Source: Terripilifer sp031921685
GTDB lineage: Bacteria > Pseudomonadota > Alphaproteobacteria > Rhizobiales > Beijerinckiaceae
Direction of reading: 5' to 3'
DNA length: 64,000 bases
Assembly (NCBI RefSeq): GCF_031921685.1
Contig: NZ_JAPDHU010000001.1
Location: 1,984,001-2,048,000, forward strand
Shown: one piece after another, positions 27,108 to 38,062 of the stretch
How the letters are laid out: each line of letters begins with the position of its first letter
How positions within the stretch are numbered: position 1 is the stretch's first letter
The notes under the pieces: generated by a model
Databases searched by the model: none
Told to the model about the DNA's origin: nothing
Seen by the model: only the letters and a program-made list of their open reading frames with translations
Translations under genes and position numbers: made by a program

Positions 27108-28090
27108 GCATGCCGGAAAATATTGTCGCCGTCGGTGCCGGGCGCATGGGGCGCGGCATCGCGATCGTCTTTGCTTATGCCGGCCATCCCGTCACGCTGC
27201 TGGACTACAAGGAACGTCCTGCAGCGGAATTTGCGGCGTTGGAACGCGATGCGCGGCAGGAAATCGTCGAAACGCTGACCTTGCTTGCGGAAATCGGTTT
27301 GTTCGACGGCGGCGCCTCTATCGAACAGATCGCCAATCGCGTTCGCGTGGTGGCCAAGCAGGATGCGGCTGCCCCGCTGGCGGCGGCGGATATCGTCTTT
27401 GAAGGTTTCCCTGAGGTTCTCGACCTCAAGCGCGAAGCGCTGCGGGAGGTCTCCAAACAATGTGGTCCCTCGACGATCATCGCCTCGACGACGTCGACCA
27501 TCCTGGTCGAGGATCTGGCACCGGCGGTCGAACATCCAATGCGCTTTCTCAACGCCCATTGGCTGAACCCGGCTTTCATCGTGCCCCTGGTGGAACTTTC
27601 GCCGGGCAAGGAAACGAGTGCCGAGACATTGCAGCGTTTGAAGGACGTGCTGGAACGGATCGGCAAGGTGCCCGTGGTCTGCGCCTCGAGCCCTGGTTAT
27701 ATCGTGCCGCGCATTCAGGGCATCGCCATGAACGAAGCGGCTCGCCTGGTGGAACAAGGGGTGGCGAGCGCCGAGGATATCGAGAAGGCGGTGAAATATG
27801 GCTTCGGCTTCCGCTTCTCGGTGCTGGGCTTGCTCGAATTCATAGATTGGGGCGGCGGCGATATTCTCTATCACACGAGCAAATATCTTTCGGGTGCCTT
27901 GAACGACCGGCGCTATGCCGCGCCGCCGATCATCGAACAGAATATGGCGGCAGGCCGGATCGGCCTGAAAACACAGCAGGGTTTCCTCAACTATGAGGCG
28001 ATGGATGTGGCCGCCTATCGCAAGGAACGTCTGGCCGCTTTCGTCGATCGTCTGCGCCATCTGGGGCTGACGCGGACGCCCGTCGTTTAG
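27104..28090 (+). CDS. 3-hydroxyacyl-CoA dehydrogenase family protein
   Basis: NAD-dependent L-3-hydroxyacyl-CoA dehydrogenase-like enzyme; 328 aa, longer than the 280-290 aa of 3-hydroxybutyryl-CoA dehydrogenase and similar to carnitine dehydrogenase-like members. The Rossmann motif GAGRMG is at 11-16. Catalytic His152 (AHWLNP in place of the more usual HFFNP) and Glu164 (LVELSPG) are visible. 'SPGYIVPRIQG' corresponds to the conserved (S/N)xPGFxxNR motif with changes, so the substrate may not be a fatty acyl-CoA. It is the last gene of the three-gene operon. Confidence 0.85.
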   Translation: MSMPENIVAVGAGRMGRGIAIVFAYAGHPVTLLDYKERPAAEFAALERDARQEIVETLTLLAEIGLFDGGASIEQIANRVRVVAKQDAAAPLAAADIVFEGFPEVLDLKREALREVSKQCGPSTIIASTTSTILVEDLAPAVEHPMRFLNAHWLNPAFIVPLVELSPGKETSAETLQRLKDVLERIGKVPVVCASSPGYIVPRIQGIAMNEAARLVEQGVASAEDIEKAVKYGFGFRFSVLGLLEFIDWGGGDILYHTSKYLSGALNDRRYAAPPIIEQNMAAGRIGLKTQQGFLNYEAMDVAAYRKERLAAFVDRLRHLGLTRTPVV

Positions 28091-28126
28091 GCTGCTGAAC
28101 TGCCTTGCTGCCGCCGCCGGCCTGTG

Positions 28127-30403
28127 ATGGATGGCGGCATGGGCTTGCTCGCGGACGAATCAGAACCGGCTACCGCCGTCAGCCACGTCGTCGACGTGCT
28201 GGTGCCGGTCGCGGTCGAGACGGCCTATTCCTATAAAGTTCCTGCTGGCATGGACCTGCGGCCGGGCGATTTCGTCGAAGTGCCGCTCGGCACCCGCGAG
28301 GCGACCGGCATCGTCTGGAACGTGCGGGCCGCACCGGGCGGCAATCTTAAGGCGGTGATCGCCAAGCGCGATCTGCCCTCCGTCCGCGAGCCCTTGCGGG
28401 CGCTGATCGACTGGATCGCCAAATGGACCCTGGCGCCGCGCGGCATGGTGCTGCGCATGGGCGTGCGGGCGCCCGATCATGCGGGGCCGGAGCCGGCGCG
28501 CGTCGGCGTGCGGCTGGCTGGCGATCCGGCGGCGCCGCAATTGCCGCGCCGCATGACGCCGGCACGCGCGCGGGTGATCAAGGCGGCGGAAGGCGGTCTT
28601 TTGATCGGCAAGTCGGCGCTGGCGGAAGCGGCCGCCTGTTCGGCCGGTGTCGTCGACACCTTGATCGACGAGGGCACGCTGGAAACCGTGGCGCTGCCGC
28701 CGGAACCCGTGGCCTTGCCGCCCGATCTTAATTTCGCGGTGCCGAGCTTCGAGCCGGGGCAGCAGGTGGCGGCACAGGCTTTGGCCGAAGCGGTGGCGGC
28801 GAAGACATTTTCGACCACTTTGCTCGAAGGCGTCACCGGCTCGGGCAAGACGGAGGTCTATTTCGAGGCGGTGGCGGCGGCGGTGCGCGCCGGGCGCCAG
28901 GCCTTGATCATGATGCCGGAAATCGCGCTGACAGGGCAGTTTCTCGACCGTTTCGCCAAGCGCTTCGGGGTGCGGCCGGCGGAATGGCATTCGGGCGTTT
29001 CGGCACGCAAGCGGGCGCGTATCTGGGCCGGAGTGGCCTCGGGCGAGGTGCAGGTGGTGGCGGGTGCCCGCTCGGCTCTGTTCCTGCCCTATGCCGACCT
29101 CGGCGCCGTCATCGTCGATGAGGAGCATGAACAGGCTTATAAACAAGAGGATGGCGTCGCCTATCACGCCCGCGACATGGCGGTGGTGCGGGCGCGGCTG
29201 GAAAATGCCGCCGCGGTTCTGGCGTCGGCGACACCGGCGCTCGAAACCAGGGTCAATGCCGAGCAGGGGCGTTATCGCTACCTGAAGCTGGAAGCGCGGT
29301 TTGGCGGCCGCAGCCTGCCGCAGCTCCAGGCCATCGACATGAAGTCGGGCGGGCCGCCGCGTGGCAAATGGATTTCGCCCCGTCTCGCCGCCACGATGGA
29401 TCAAGTGCTGGAGCGCGGCGAACAGGTGCTGCTGTTCCTCAACCGGCGCGGCTATGCGCCATTGACTCTGTGCAATGCCTGCGGCCACCGCTTCCAATGT
29501 CCGCATTGCACCGCCTGGCTGGTGGAACATCGTTTTAGGCGGGCGCTGGTGTGCCATCACTGCGGCCATATCGAGCGCCGGCCGGACGAATGTCCGGAAT
29601 GCCACACCACCGACAGCCTGATGGCCTGCGGTCCCGGCGTCGAGCGGCTTGCCGACGAGGTGGCCGAACGCTTTCCGGGCAAGCGCGTCCTGGTTCTGTC
29701 CTCTGACTTTCCCGGCGGCACGGAGCGGCTGCGGCGCGAGATCGAAGAGATCGCCAATGGCGCTTTCGACATCGTCATCGGCACCCAGCTCGTCGCCAAA
29801 GGACACAATTTTCCAGGGCTCACCCTCGTCGGGGTGATCGACGCGGACGTCGGTCTCTCCAGCGGCGATCCGAGAGCGGCCGAGCGCACCTTCCAGATGC
29901 TGCAGCAGGTGACGGGCCGCGCCGGCCGTGGCGAAAAGCCCGGCATGGGCCTGGTGCAAACCTGGCAGCCGGACCATCCGGTGATCAAAGCCATTCTGTC
30001 GGGAGATGCGGAACGGTTTTACGCCGAGGAGATCGAGCAGCGCCGCCGTGCCGGTCTGCCGCCGTTCGGGCGGCTGGCCGCCCTCATCGTTTCTGGCAAC
30101 GACCGGGCTTCGGCGGAGGGCCATGCCCGCGCCCTGGTGCGCGCCGCCCATGCGGTGCCCGACACGGAGCGCTGGCGGTTCGCCCGCCATGGGGCCTTGC
30201 CGGAAGAAGATGACATGGTGCTGCTGGGGCCAGCCGAGGCGCCGATCGCCGTTGTGCGCGGGCGCCATCGTTTCCGGCTGCTGCTCAAGGCGCCCCGGTC
30301 GGCGGATCTGCAAGGATTTCTGCGCGCCATGCTGGCGGCGGCGCCGCCCGAGCGGGGCGGCGTACGCGTTCAGATCGACGTCGATCCGATGAATTTTATG
30401 TAG
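28127..30403 (+). CDS. priA: Primosomal replication protein N' (PriA helicase)
   Basis: 3'-5' superfamily 2 DNA helicase that reloads the replisome at stalled forks; 758 aa. The N-terminal DNA-binding domain is followed by Walker A GVTGSGKT (235-242), the DEEH Walker B (331-334) and four Cys pairs binding two zinc ions near 455-495 (CNAC, CPHC, CHHC, CPEC). ATG 28127 is used; an adjoining GTG at 28124 is in frame. The gene is followed by a convergent unknown gene rather than directly by atpH, as is common in relatives. Confidence 0.96.
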   Translation: MDGGMGLLADESEPATAVSHVVDVLVPVAVETAYSYKVPAGMDLRPGDFVEVPLGTREATGIVWNVRAAPGGNLKAVIAKRDLPSVREPLRALIDWIAKWTLAPRGMVLRMGVRAPDHAGPEPARVGVRLAGDPAAPQLPRRMTPARARVIKAAEGGLLIGKSALAEAAACSAGVVDTLIDEGTLETVALPPEPVALPPDLNFAVPSFEPGQQVAAQALAEAVAAKTFSTTLLEGVTGSGKTEVYFEAVAAAVRAGRQALIMMPEIALTGQFLDRFAKRFGVRPAEWHSGVSARKRARIWAGVASGEVQVVAGARSALFLPYADLGAVIVDEEHEQAYKQEDGVAYHARDMAVVRARLENAAAVLASATPALETRVNAEQGRYRYLKLEARFGGRSLPQLQAIDMKSGGPPRGKWISPRLAATMDQVLERGEQVLLFLNRRGYAPLTLCNACGHRFQCPHCTAWLVEHRFRRALVCHHCGHIERRPDECPECHTTDSLMACGPGVERLADEVAERFPGKRVLVLSSDFPGGTERLRREIEEIANGAFDIVIGTQLVAKGHNFPGLTLVGVIDADVGLSSGDPRAAERTFQMLQQVTGRAGRGEKPGMGLVQTWQPDHPVIKAILSGDAERFYAEEIEQRRRAGLPPFGRLAALIVSGNDRASAEGHARALVRAAHAVPDTERWRFARHGALPEEDDMVLLGPAEAPIAVVRGRHRFRLLLKAPRSADLQGFLRAMLAAAPPERGGVRVQIDVDPMNFM

Positions 30404-30425
30404 GCGCCGTCCGTCAGCGAACCGC

Positions 30426-31100
30426 TTATGGCGCCCGTGTCAGGGTCAGGCCCGGCTTCGGCGGCCCCAATTGCTCGATCACCGATTTTTCCTCGGTCGG
30501 ATCGGTCTTGGCCTGGAATTCCGCTGACCGGTTGCCGCGCGAATGGATGACCAACGGCGACATCGGTTCGCCGGTGGCGATAATGGTGTCGAGGCGGCGC
30601 AGCGCAAAGGCGCGCTGCAATTGGGCGAGATCGGAGCGGTTGCGCAGCTTTGACTCGGCGAGCGGACGGAACGGATTGGCTTTGCGCGAGCCGGCCTCAT
30701 AAACCGTCAGGCCAGAGGCAGTGACGACGATGTCGCCTGAGCGCAGGGTCGGATCTTGCAGCAGCGCGGCCGCGATGCCTTGGGTCTGCGCCACTTCGGC
30801 GAGATGGCGAACGGTTTTCAGATCGCGCGCGACCGTCGGGTTCGGTCCGTCGGCCGTCGCCGACATGGCCTTGCCGCGCTTGGCTTCTTTCTTGTTCTTG
30901 GTGCGGGTGCGGTCCTGGGCGCGCGGCTGAGCGCTGGGCTGCGGTGCGTAAACCGGCCGCTGTTGCTGGGAATTGCCAAACAGGAAATCGAAAAGTCCGG
31001 CCTGGGCCGGAACGGTGGTGGTGAACTGGAGCATACCCGCAAGGATTACGCAGGCAGGCCAGGAACGTTTCACCGAACGCACGAACATTGTCGGTTTCAT
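30426..31100 (-). CDS. Secreted protein of unknown function
   Basis: Not recognised. A 224-aa protein with a signal peptide (about 1-34, ending PAQA|GLFDFLFG). A basic, Gln/Arg/Lys-rich stretch follows (about 44-75), then a C-terminal region that looks folded, with 'GDIVVTASGLTVYEAG' and 'LAQLQRAFALRRLDTII'. The start at 31100 places the signal peptide at the N-terminus, with GGGGAAG upstream; an upstream in-frame GTG/ATG (31181) is unlikely. It is convergent with priA. Possible periplasmic role; no catalytic motif is visible. Confidence 0.6.
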   Translation of the reverse strand: MKPTMFVRSVKRSWPACVILAGMLQFTTTVPAQAGLFDFLFGNSQQQRPVYAPQPSAQPRAQDRTRTKNKKEAKRGKAMSATADGPNPTVARDLKTVRHLAEVAQTQGIAAALLQDPTLRSGDIVVTASGLTVYEAGSRKANPFRPLAESKLRNRSDLAQLQRAFALRRLDTIIATGEPMSPLVIHSRGNRSAEFQAKTDPTEEKSVIEQLGPPKPGLTLTRAP

Positions 31101-31520
31101 CGTCGCTTCCCCAAAAGCGGGCCACCAACCCGGTAATGCATATAGGAATGTATACACATAGACCAGCCACTCTAACCTCAACAGCCATGCTTTTGTCTAT
31201 GGCCGAATGTCGTCAGAGGGCACCAATCACTGTCTTCGACCCAAGATGGTTACCGCAGGCGGTCCCATCTAGGGCTCAATTCCAGCAAATATAAAAAGTT
31301 TCCCCGCCATGCAGTTGCTTGCGCACATCCATGGGTCAGGCGAATGAAGATTTCATAACAGACAGAGGTTGCCTGTGCGATTGCGCACACTGAAATGTGA
31401 GCAAGGTTCACAAATTCAGAACGAACGCTTCGCGTCCGTTGTCATACCGGATGCAAGCCGATGCGGGAAGCGTGATTCCCCGCACCGGTCTCTCATGTTG
31501 TGATTCTACGATATTAACCC
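31101..31520. other. Intergenic region before the secreted unknown gene
   Basis: 420 bp between two leftward genes, without a convincing coding sequence. It contains an inverted repeat GTGCG-N4-CGCAC (31375-31388) and scattered AT-rich runs near 31290-31310. No T-tailed terminator for the aldehyde dehydrogenase gene was recognised. Confidence 0.5.
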
Positions 31521-32984
31521 TTACGCCTGCGGGACGTTGATGATCTGCGGCTCCATATAGGACTGCACCCCCATCACGCCGTGCTCGCGGCCCATGCCCG
31601 ATTCCTTGAAACCGCCAAAGGGAATGTCGGCTTCGGAGCCAACATGGTGGTTGATCCACACCGTGCCGGCCTCGATCCGCGCCGCCACTTCGGCACCCTT
31701 CTTCATGTCCTTGGTCCAGACCGAAGCGCCGAGACCCATGCGGGTGTCGTTGGCGCGGGCGATGGCGTCATCGAGATTGGAATATTTCAGCACCGGCAAA
31801 ACCGGGCCGAACTGTTCCTCGGTGACCAGACGCGTATCGTCCTTCAGGCCGGCGATAATCGTCGGTTCGAGGAAGTAGCCGGGGCGGTTGAGCTTATGGC
31901 CGCCGGCGACGACGCGCACGCCGGGCTGGCGCTTGGCGTCTTCCAGCACGTCGACGACTTTGTCGAACTGCATCTTGTTTTGCAGGGGCCCCATCTGCAC
32001 GTCCGGCTCGAAGCCTTCGCCGACGCGATGGTTCTTCGCCAAAGTGGCGAAAGCTTCCAGCACCGGCTCATACATCTGCTCGGGCACATAGACGCGCTTC
32101 ACCGCCATGCAAATCTGGCCGCAATTGCCGAAAGCACCGTTGAAGATTTTCTGTGTCGTGGTGGCGATGTCGGCATCGTCGAGAATGATCGCGGGATCGT
32201 TGCCGCCGAGTTCGAGGGTGACGCGCTTGAGCGTGCTGGACGAACTGTTCATGACGTGCTTGCCGGTGGCGACCGATCCGGTGAAGGAGATGCGGTCGAT
32301 GCCCGGATGTTCGGTCATCCACTTGCCGAGGTCATTGCCGCCGGCCACGACATTGAAGACGCCGGGCGGAAGAATGTCGCGCGACAGTTCACCGATCAGC
32401 AGGGTCGAGAGCGGCGTATAAGGCGACGGCTTCAGCACCATCGTATTGCCGGCGATAAGGGCCTGGGCGATCTTGTGTGAGGCAAGGCCGACCGGCACGT
32501 TCCACGGCGTGATGGCGCCGACGACGCCCATCGGGCGGAAGTGCAGGCTGATCTTGTTCTTGCCGTCGTCGCGCAGCACCTCGTCCTTGACCTCGATGTT
32601 CGACATCGCTTCGAGCGAATGGGCGGTGCCGGCCATTTCGCGCAGCGCGTTCGACAGTGGCTTGCCCTGTTCGCGGGTGATGAGGGCGGCGATCGTCTCG
32701 GCGTTGTCGCGCACCGCTTTGGCGAGCTTGTGCAGGTAGGCGCGGCGCTCGCCGAAGGAGAGGCGGCTCCAGGCCGGGAAAGCTTTGCGGGCGGCGGTGA
32801 CGGCCTGTTCGAATTGCTCGCGGGAAGCGTCCGGGCACTGGGCGAAGATCTGTTCGGTGGCGGGGTTGATGACGCCGAACGTGGCAGTGGCTGGGACGGC
32901 CTTGCCGTCAATCGTGTGGGTGAAGGCGTATTTTACTTCACCTTGGCTATTTGGCTGGGTCTGAGAGGCCATATCTTGAGCCAT
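31521..32984 (-). CDS. Aldehyde dehydrogenase family protein
   Basis: NAD(P)-dependent aldehyde dehydrogenase oxidising an aldehyde to its acid; 487 aa from the chosen start. The catalytic glutamate is Glu258 (LELGGNDP) and the nucleophile Cys292 in FGNCGQIC. The oxyanion Asn lies in TPWNVP. Start 32984 is preceded by GAGGAGG at ideal spacing; an in-frame ATG 54 bp upstream (33038) lacks one. The subgroup resembles DhaS/betaine or succinate-semialdehyde dehydrogenases, but the substrate is not determined. It stands alone, divergent from the atp operon. Confidence 0.92.
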   Translation of the reverse strand: MAQDMASQTQPNSQGEVKYAFTHTIDGKAVPATATFGVINPATEQIFAQCPDASREQFEQAVTAARKAFPAWSRLSFGERRAYLHKLAKAVRDNAETIAALITREQGKPLSNALREMAGTAHSLEAMSNIEVKDEVLRDDGKNKISLHFRPMGVVGAITPWNVPVGLASHKIAQALIAGNTMVLKPSPYTPLSTLLIGELSRDILPPGVFNVVAGGNDLGKWMTEHPGIDRISFTGSVATGKHVMNSSSSTLKRVTLELGGNDPAIILDDADIATTTQKIFNGAFGNCGQICMAVKRVYVPEQMYEPVLEAFATLAKNHRVGEGFEPDVQMGPLQNKMQFDKVVDVLEDAKRQPGVRVVAGGHKLNRPGYFLEPTIIAGLKDDTRLVTEEQFGPVLPVLKYSNLDDAIARANDTRMGLGASVWTKDMKKGAEVAARIEAGTVWINHHVGSEADIPFGGFKESGMGREHGVMGVQSYMEPQIINVPQA

Positions 32985-33471
32985 CTGTTCCTCCTCGGGG
33001 GTGTTATTCGCTATATTCAAACGGATATTACGATGCAAGGAGCCGGGTGTTCGTTCGGGCCAGGGTTCGGACTAAGTTCAGGGCAGCGCCTTGGCGGGTC
33101 ATCAAGACCAGCGCCGGCTGATAAAAGCAACGCGGCGACGTTGCCGAATTGCGAAATCTCCGGCTCAAGTTTCTTCGGTCGGTCTGCGATAAAACCCTAG
33201 CGCGGCGTCTCCGTAGATTCACGGGGGCATCTATAAATGTGTCAGGGAGACTGCGGCGTCTCGCCTCACTCTCGACAAACTCTTCCACAACGGCCGGTGT
33301 TGCGCGGCCAAACCCCATATGTTACCCCCTGCGCGCCTTGTGGCGGGGTCGCGCGGGCTGCGCGATCCGGCCCATTTCCAGCCAGCATGCAACCGGGTTT
33401 TTCCAGCGCCGATCACGCCGGGAAATGCTCGGGGAATGTGTGCAGGCACATCAGCAGAGGCCAGATTTCAC
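32985..33471. other. Divergent intergenic region, aldehyde dehydrogenase/atp operon
   Basis: 487 bp between the leftward aldehyde dehydrogenase gene and atpH. It must hold the atp operon promoter, but no single strong -35/-10 pair stands out. Reading frames here (for example 33028-33318 on the minus strand) have no ribosome site or recognisable family and look spurious. Confidence 0.5.
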
Positions 33472-34034
33472 GTGGCGCAAGAGGTTTCCATCGTTTCCGG
33501 CATGGCAGGGCGATATGCTCTTGCTCTGTTCGAACTCGCCAAGGAACAGAAATCGCTCGATAAGGTCGCCGGCGACCTCAAATCCTTCGCCGATCTTGTT
33601 GCGGCCAGTCCTGATCTTGAGCGGCTGGTGCGCAGCCCGGTCTTCTCGGCCGAAGAGCAGGTCAAGGCGCTCGGCGCCGTTCTCGCCAAGGTTGGCGTTT
33701 CCGGCATTGCCGGCAACTTCCTGAAACTCGTGGCGTCCAAGCGCCGCCTATTCGCGGTGGGCGACATGATCCGCGACTTCGGCAAGCTGGTCGACCGCGA
33801 ACGCGGTGTGACGCGCGCCCAGGTCACCGTGGCCGAACCGCTGAGCGACAGCCAGCTGAGCGCCCTCAAGGATGCGCTCGTTGGCGTTTCCGGCGGCAAG
33901 ACGGTCAATGTGGATGTGAAGATTGATCCGGCGATCATCGGCGGGCTTGTCGTCAAGCTCGGCTCGCGCATGGTCGACGGTTCGCTCAAGACAAAACTCA
34001 ACTCAATTCGCACTCGTATGAAAGAGGTCGGCTG

Positions 34035-34035
<1 letters not shown>
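33472..34035 (+). CDS. atpH: ATP synthase F1 subunit delta
   Basis: Stator subunit joining F1 alpha to the F0 b-subunits; 187 aa. Conserved segments include SGMAGRYALALFELAKEQKS and the C-terminal 'VDVKIDPAIIGGLVVKLGSR', the OSCP signature. GTG 33472 is chosen because it gives the usual 10-residue leader before AGRYA, and AGAGG lies 11 bases upstream; an ATG at 33502 is the alternative. It overlaps atpA by one base. Confidence 0.94.
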
Positions 34036-35564
<1,529 letters not shown>

Positions 35565-35642
35565 TTACTCGCGGCGGCGGCTTCGGTCGCCGCTCCGTCT
35601 GTCCAACCGGACCTTCCACGCGGAAGGGGATGAGAGACACAA

Positions 35643-36527
35643 ATGCCTTCGTTGAAGGACCTGCGAACCCGGATTTCGAGCGTCAAGGCGACGCAGAAAA
35701 TCACCAAGGCGATGCAGATGGTCGCCGCTGCGAAACTGCGCCGCGCGCAGAGCGCGGCGGAAGCGGCGCGGCCCTATGCGGAACGCATGGAAGCCGTGCT
35801 CGCCAATGTCGCCGCCGGCCAGACCGGCAACGGTCCGGCGTTGCTTGCCGGCACCGGTAAGGACAATGTGCACCTGCTCGTCGTCTGCACGGCCGAGCGT
35901 GGCCTGTGCGGCGCGTTCAACTCGTCGATCGCGCGTCTGGCACGTGAGCGCGCCAATTCGCTCATCGCCCAGGGCAAGACCGTCAAGATCATCTGCGTCG
36001 GCAAGAAGGGCTACGACCAGCTTCGCCGCCAGTTCGACAAGAACATCATCGAACTGATCGAACTGCGTTCGGTGCGCCAGATCGGCTTCACCAATGCCGA
36101 CGACATCGCCCGCAACGTGCTCGCCCGCTACGAAGCCGGTGAGTTCGACGTCGCGACGCTGTTCTTCTCGCGCTTCCGTTCGGTGATCGCGCAGATCCCG
36201 ACGGCGCAGCAGATCATTCCGGCGCAGATTACCGCGACCGAGGGCGCCAAACCCGCGGCCGGCAAGGAACAGCCGGTCTACGAATACGAGCCCGAGGAAG
36301 ACGAGATTCTGGCGACCTTGCTGCCGCGCAACATCGCCGTCCAGATCTTCCGTGCGCTGCTCGAAAACGCCGCTTCCGAACAGGGTGCGCGCATGAGCTC
36401 CATGGACAACGCCACGCGCAATGCAGGTGAGATGATCAAGAAACAGACGATCATCTACAACCGCTCGCGTCAGGCGATGATCACCAAGGAACTGATTGAA
36501 ATCATCTCGGGCGCCGAAGCGCTCTGA
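35643..36527 (+). CDS. atpG: ATP synthase F1 subunit gamma
   Basis: Central rotor shaft of the ATP synthase; 294 aa. The N-terminal helix begins LKDLRTRISSVKATQKITKA, and the C-terminal helix contains the signature SSMDNATRNAGEMI. Start 35643 matches the family N-terminus. It lies 78 bp after atpA within the operon. Confidence 0.98.
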   Translation: MPSLKDLRTRISSVKATQKITKAMQMVAAAKLRRAQSAAEAARPYAERMEAVLANVAAGQTGNGPALLAGTGKDNVHLLVVCTAERGLCGAFNSSIARLARERANSLIAQGKTVKIICVGKKGYDQLRRQFDKNIIELIELRSVRQIGFTNADDIARNVLARYEAGEFDVATLFFSRFRSVIAQIPTAQQIIPAQITATEGAKPAAGKEQPVYEYEPEEDEILATLLPRNIAVQIFRALLENAASEQGARMSSMDNATRNAGEMIKKQTIIYNRSRQAMITKELIEIISGAEAL

Positions 36528-36551
36528 CCGGAATAGAAGCGAGGATTTATC

Positions 36552-37982
36552 ATGGCATCCGATAACAAGGCCACCGGCCGCATCACGCAGGTCATCGGCG
36601 CGGTCGTCGACGTGAAGTTCGACGGGCACCTGCCGGAAATTCTCAACGCGCTCGAAACGCAGAACCAGGGCAACCGTCTGGTGCTCGAAGTGGCGCAGCA
36701 TTTGGGCGAAAACTCCGTCCGCTGCATTTCCATGGACACGTCCGAAGGTCTGGTGCGTGGCCAGGAAGTCGTCGACACGGGCGCCCCGATCATGGTGCCG
36801 GTGGGCGATGGCACTCTGGGCCGCATCATCAACGTCATCGGCGAGCCGGTCGACCAGGCTGGTCCGGTGAAGTCTTCCGGCTTGCGCGCCATCCATCAGC
36901 CGGCCCCGAGCTATGCCGAGCAGGCGACGGACGCGCAGATTCTCGAAACCGGCATCAAGGTCGTGGACCTGCTGGCGCCTTACGCCAAGGGCGGTAAGAT
37001 CGGCCTGTTCGGTGGCGCCGGCGTCGGCAAGACCGTGTTGATCATGGAACTGATCAACAACGTCGCCAAGGCGCATGGTGGTTACTCGGTGTTCGCCGGC
37101 GTCGGCGAGCGTACCCGCGAAGGCAACGACCTCTATCACGAAATGATCGAAGGCGGTGTCAACAAGGCGGGCGGCGGCGAGGGTTCGAAGTGCGCCCTCG
37201 TGTACGGCCAGATGAACGAGCCGCCGGGCGCCCGCGCCCGCGTCGCGCTGACGGGCCTCACGGTCGCCGAAGACTTCCGCGACAAGGGCCAGGACGTGCT
37301 GTTCTTCGTCGACAACATCTTCCGCTTCACCCAGGCGGGTTCGGAAGTGTCGGCGCTTCTCGGCCGTATTCCTTCGGCGGTGGGTTATCAGCCGACGCTC
37401 GCCACCGACATGGGCGCGCTGCAGGAACGCATCACCACCACCAACAAGGGCTCGATCACTTCGGTGCAGGCGATTTACGTCCCGGCCGACGACTTGACCG
37501 ACCCGGCGCCCGCCACCTCCTTCGCGCATCTTGATGCGACGACCGTGTTGTCGCGCTCGATCGCCGAAAAAGGCATCTATCCGGCGGTCGATCCGCTCGA
37601 CTCGACCTCGCGCATGCTGTCGCCGCTGGTTGTCGGCGAAGAGCATTACGACGTCGCCCGTCGCGTGCAGTCGACCCTGCAGCGCTACAAGTCGCTGCAG
37701 GACATCATCGCCATTCTCGGCATGGACGAACTGTCGGAAGAGGACAAGCTGACCGTCGGCCGCGCCCGTAAGATCGAGCGCTTCCTGTCGCAGCCGTTCC
37801 ACGTCGCCGAAGTGTTCACCGGCGCGCCGGGCAAGCTCGTCGCGCTCGCCGACACGATCAAGGGCTTCAAAGGCCTGGTCGAAGGCAAGTACGATCACCT
37901 GCCGGAAGCCGCTTTCTACATGGTCGGCACCATCGAGGAAGCCGTCGAGAAGGCACAGCGTCTGGCGGCGGAAGCGGCTTGA
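36552..37982 (+). CDS. atpD: ATP synthase F1 subunit beta
   Basis: Catalytic subunit of F1 ATP synthase; 476 aa. P-loop GGAGVGKT is at 154-161, and GERTREGNDLY provides the catalytic glutamate (in GER). 'PAVDPLDSTSRMLSP' is the alpha/beta signature. GAGGATTTATC lies upstream of the ATG. It is followed by an unusual long hairpin before atpC. Confidence 0.98.
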   Translation: MASDNKATGRITQVIGAVVDVKFDGHLPEILNALETQNQGNRLVLEVAQHLGENSVRCISMDTSEGLVRGQEVVDTGAPIMVPVGDGTLGRIINVIGEPVDQAGPVKSSGLRAIHQPAPSYAEQATDAQILETGIKVVDLLAPYAKGGKIGLFGGAGVGKTVLIMELINNVAKAHGGYSVFAGVGERTREGNDLYHEMIEGGVNKAGGGEGSKCALVYGQMNEPPGARARVALTGLTVAEDFRDKGQDVLFFVDNIFRFTQAGSEVSALLGRIPSAVGYQPTLATDMGALQERITTTNKGSITSVQAIYVPADDLTDPAPATSFAHLDATTVLSRSIAEKGIYPAVDPLDSTSRMLSPLVVGEEHYDVARRVQSTLQRYKSLQDIIAILGMDELSEEDKLTVGRARKIERFLSQPFHVAEVFTGAPGKLVALADTIKGFKGLVEGKYDHLPEAAFYMVGTIEEAVEKAQRLAAEAA

Positions 37983-38012
37983 TCGTTTTCGCGTAACGAC
38001 CAGGATACCGAC

Positions 38013-38042
38013 CAGAATGCGTTTCCTCGGAAACGCATTCTG
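38013..38042. repeat. Perfect long hairpin between atpD and atpC
   Basis: Arms of 14 bases (38013-38026 and 38029-38042) pair perfectly around TC. The core TGCGTTTCC/GGAAACGCA and the preceding GGATACCG at 38003-38010 resemble a degenerate copy of a palindromic interspersed repeat frequent in Hyphomicrobiales. There is no T-run, so it may set the atpD:atpC ratio by mRNA stabilisation or processing instead of termination. Confidence 0.6.
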
Positions 38043-38062
38043 ATCTGAAACAAGGTAGGGCC

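Noticed and set aside
33028..33318. 96-codon minus-strand frame in the aldehyde dehydrogenase/atpH gap
   Set aside because: Arg-rich translation typical of chance frames in GC-rich DNA, no ribosome site, and it sits where promoters are expected.
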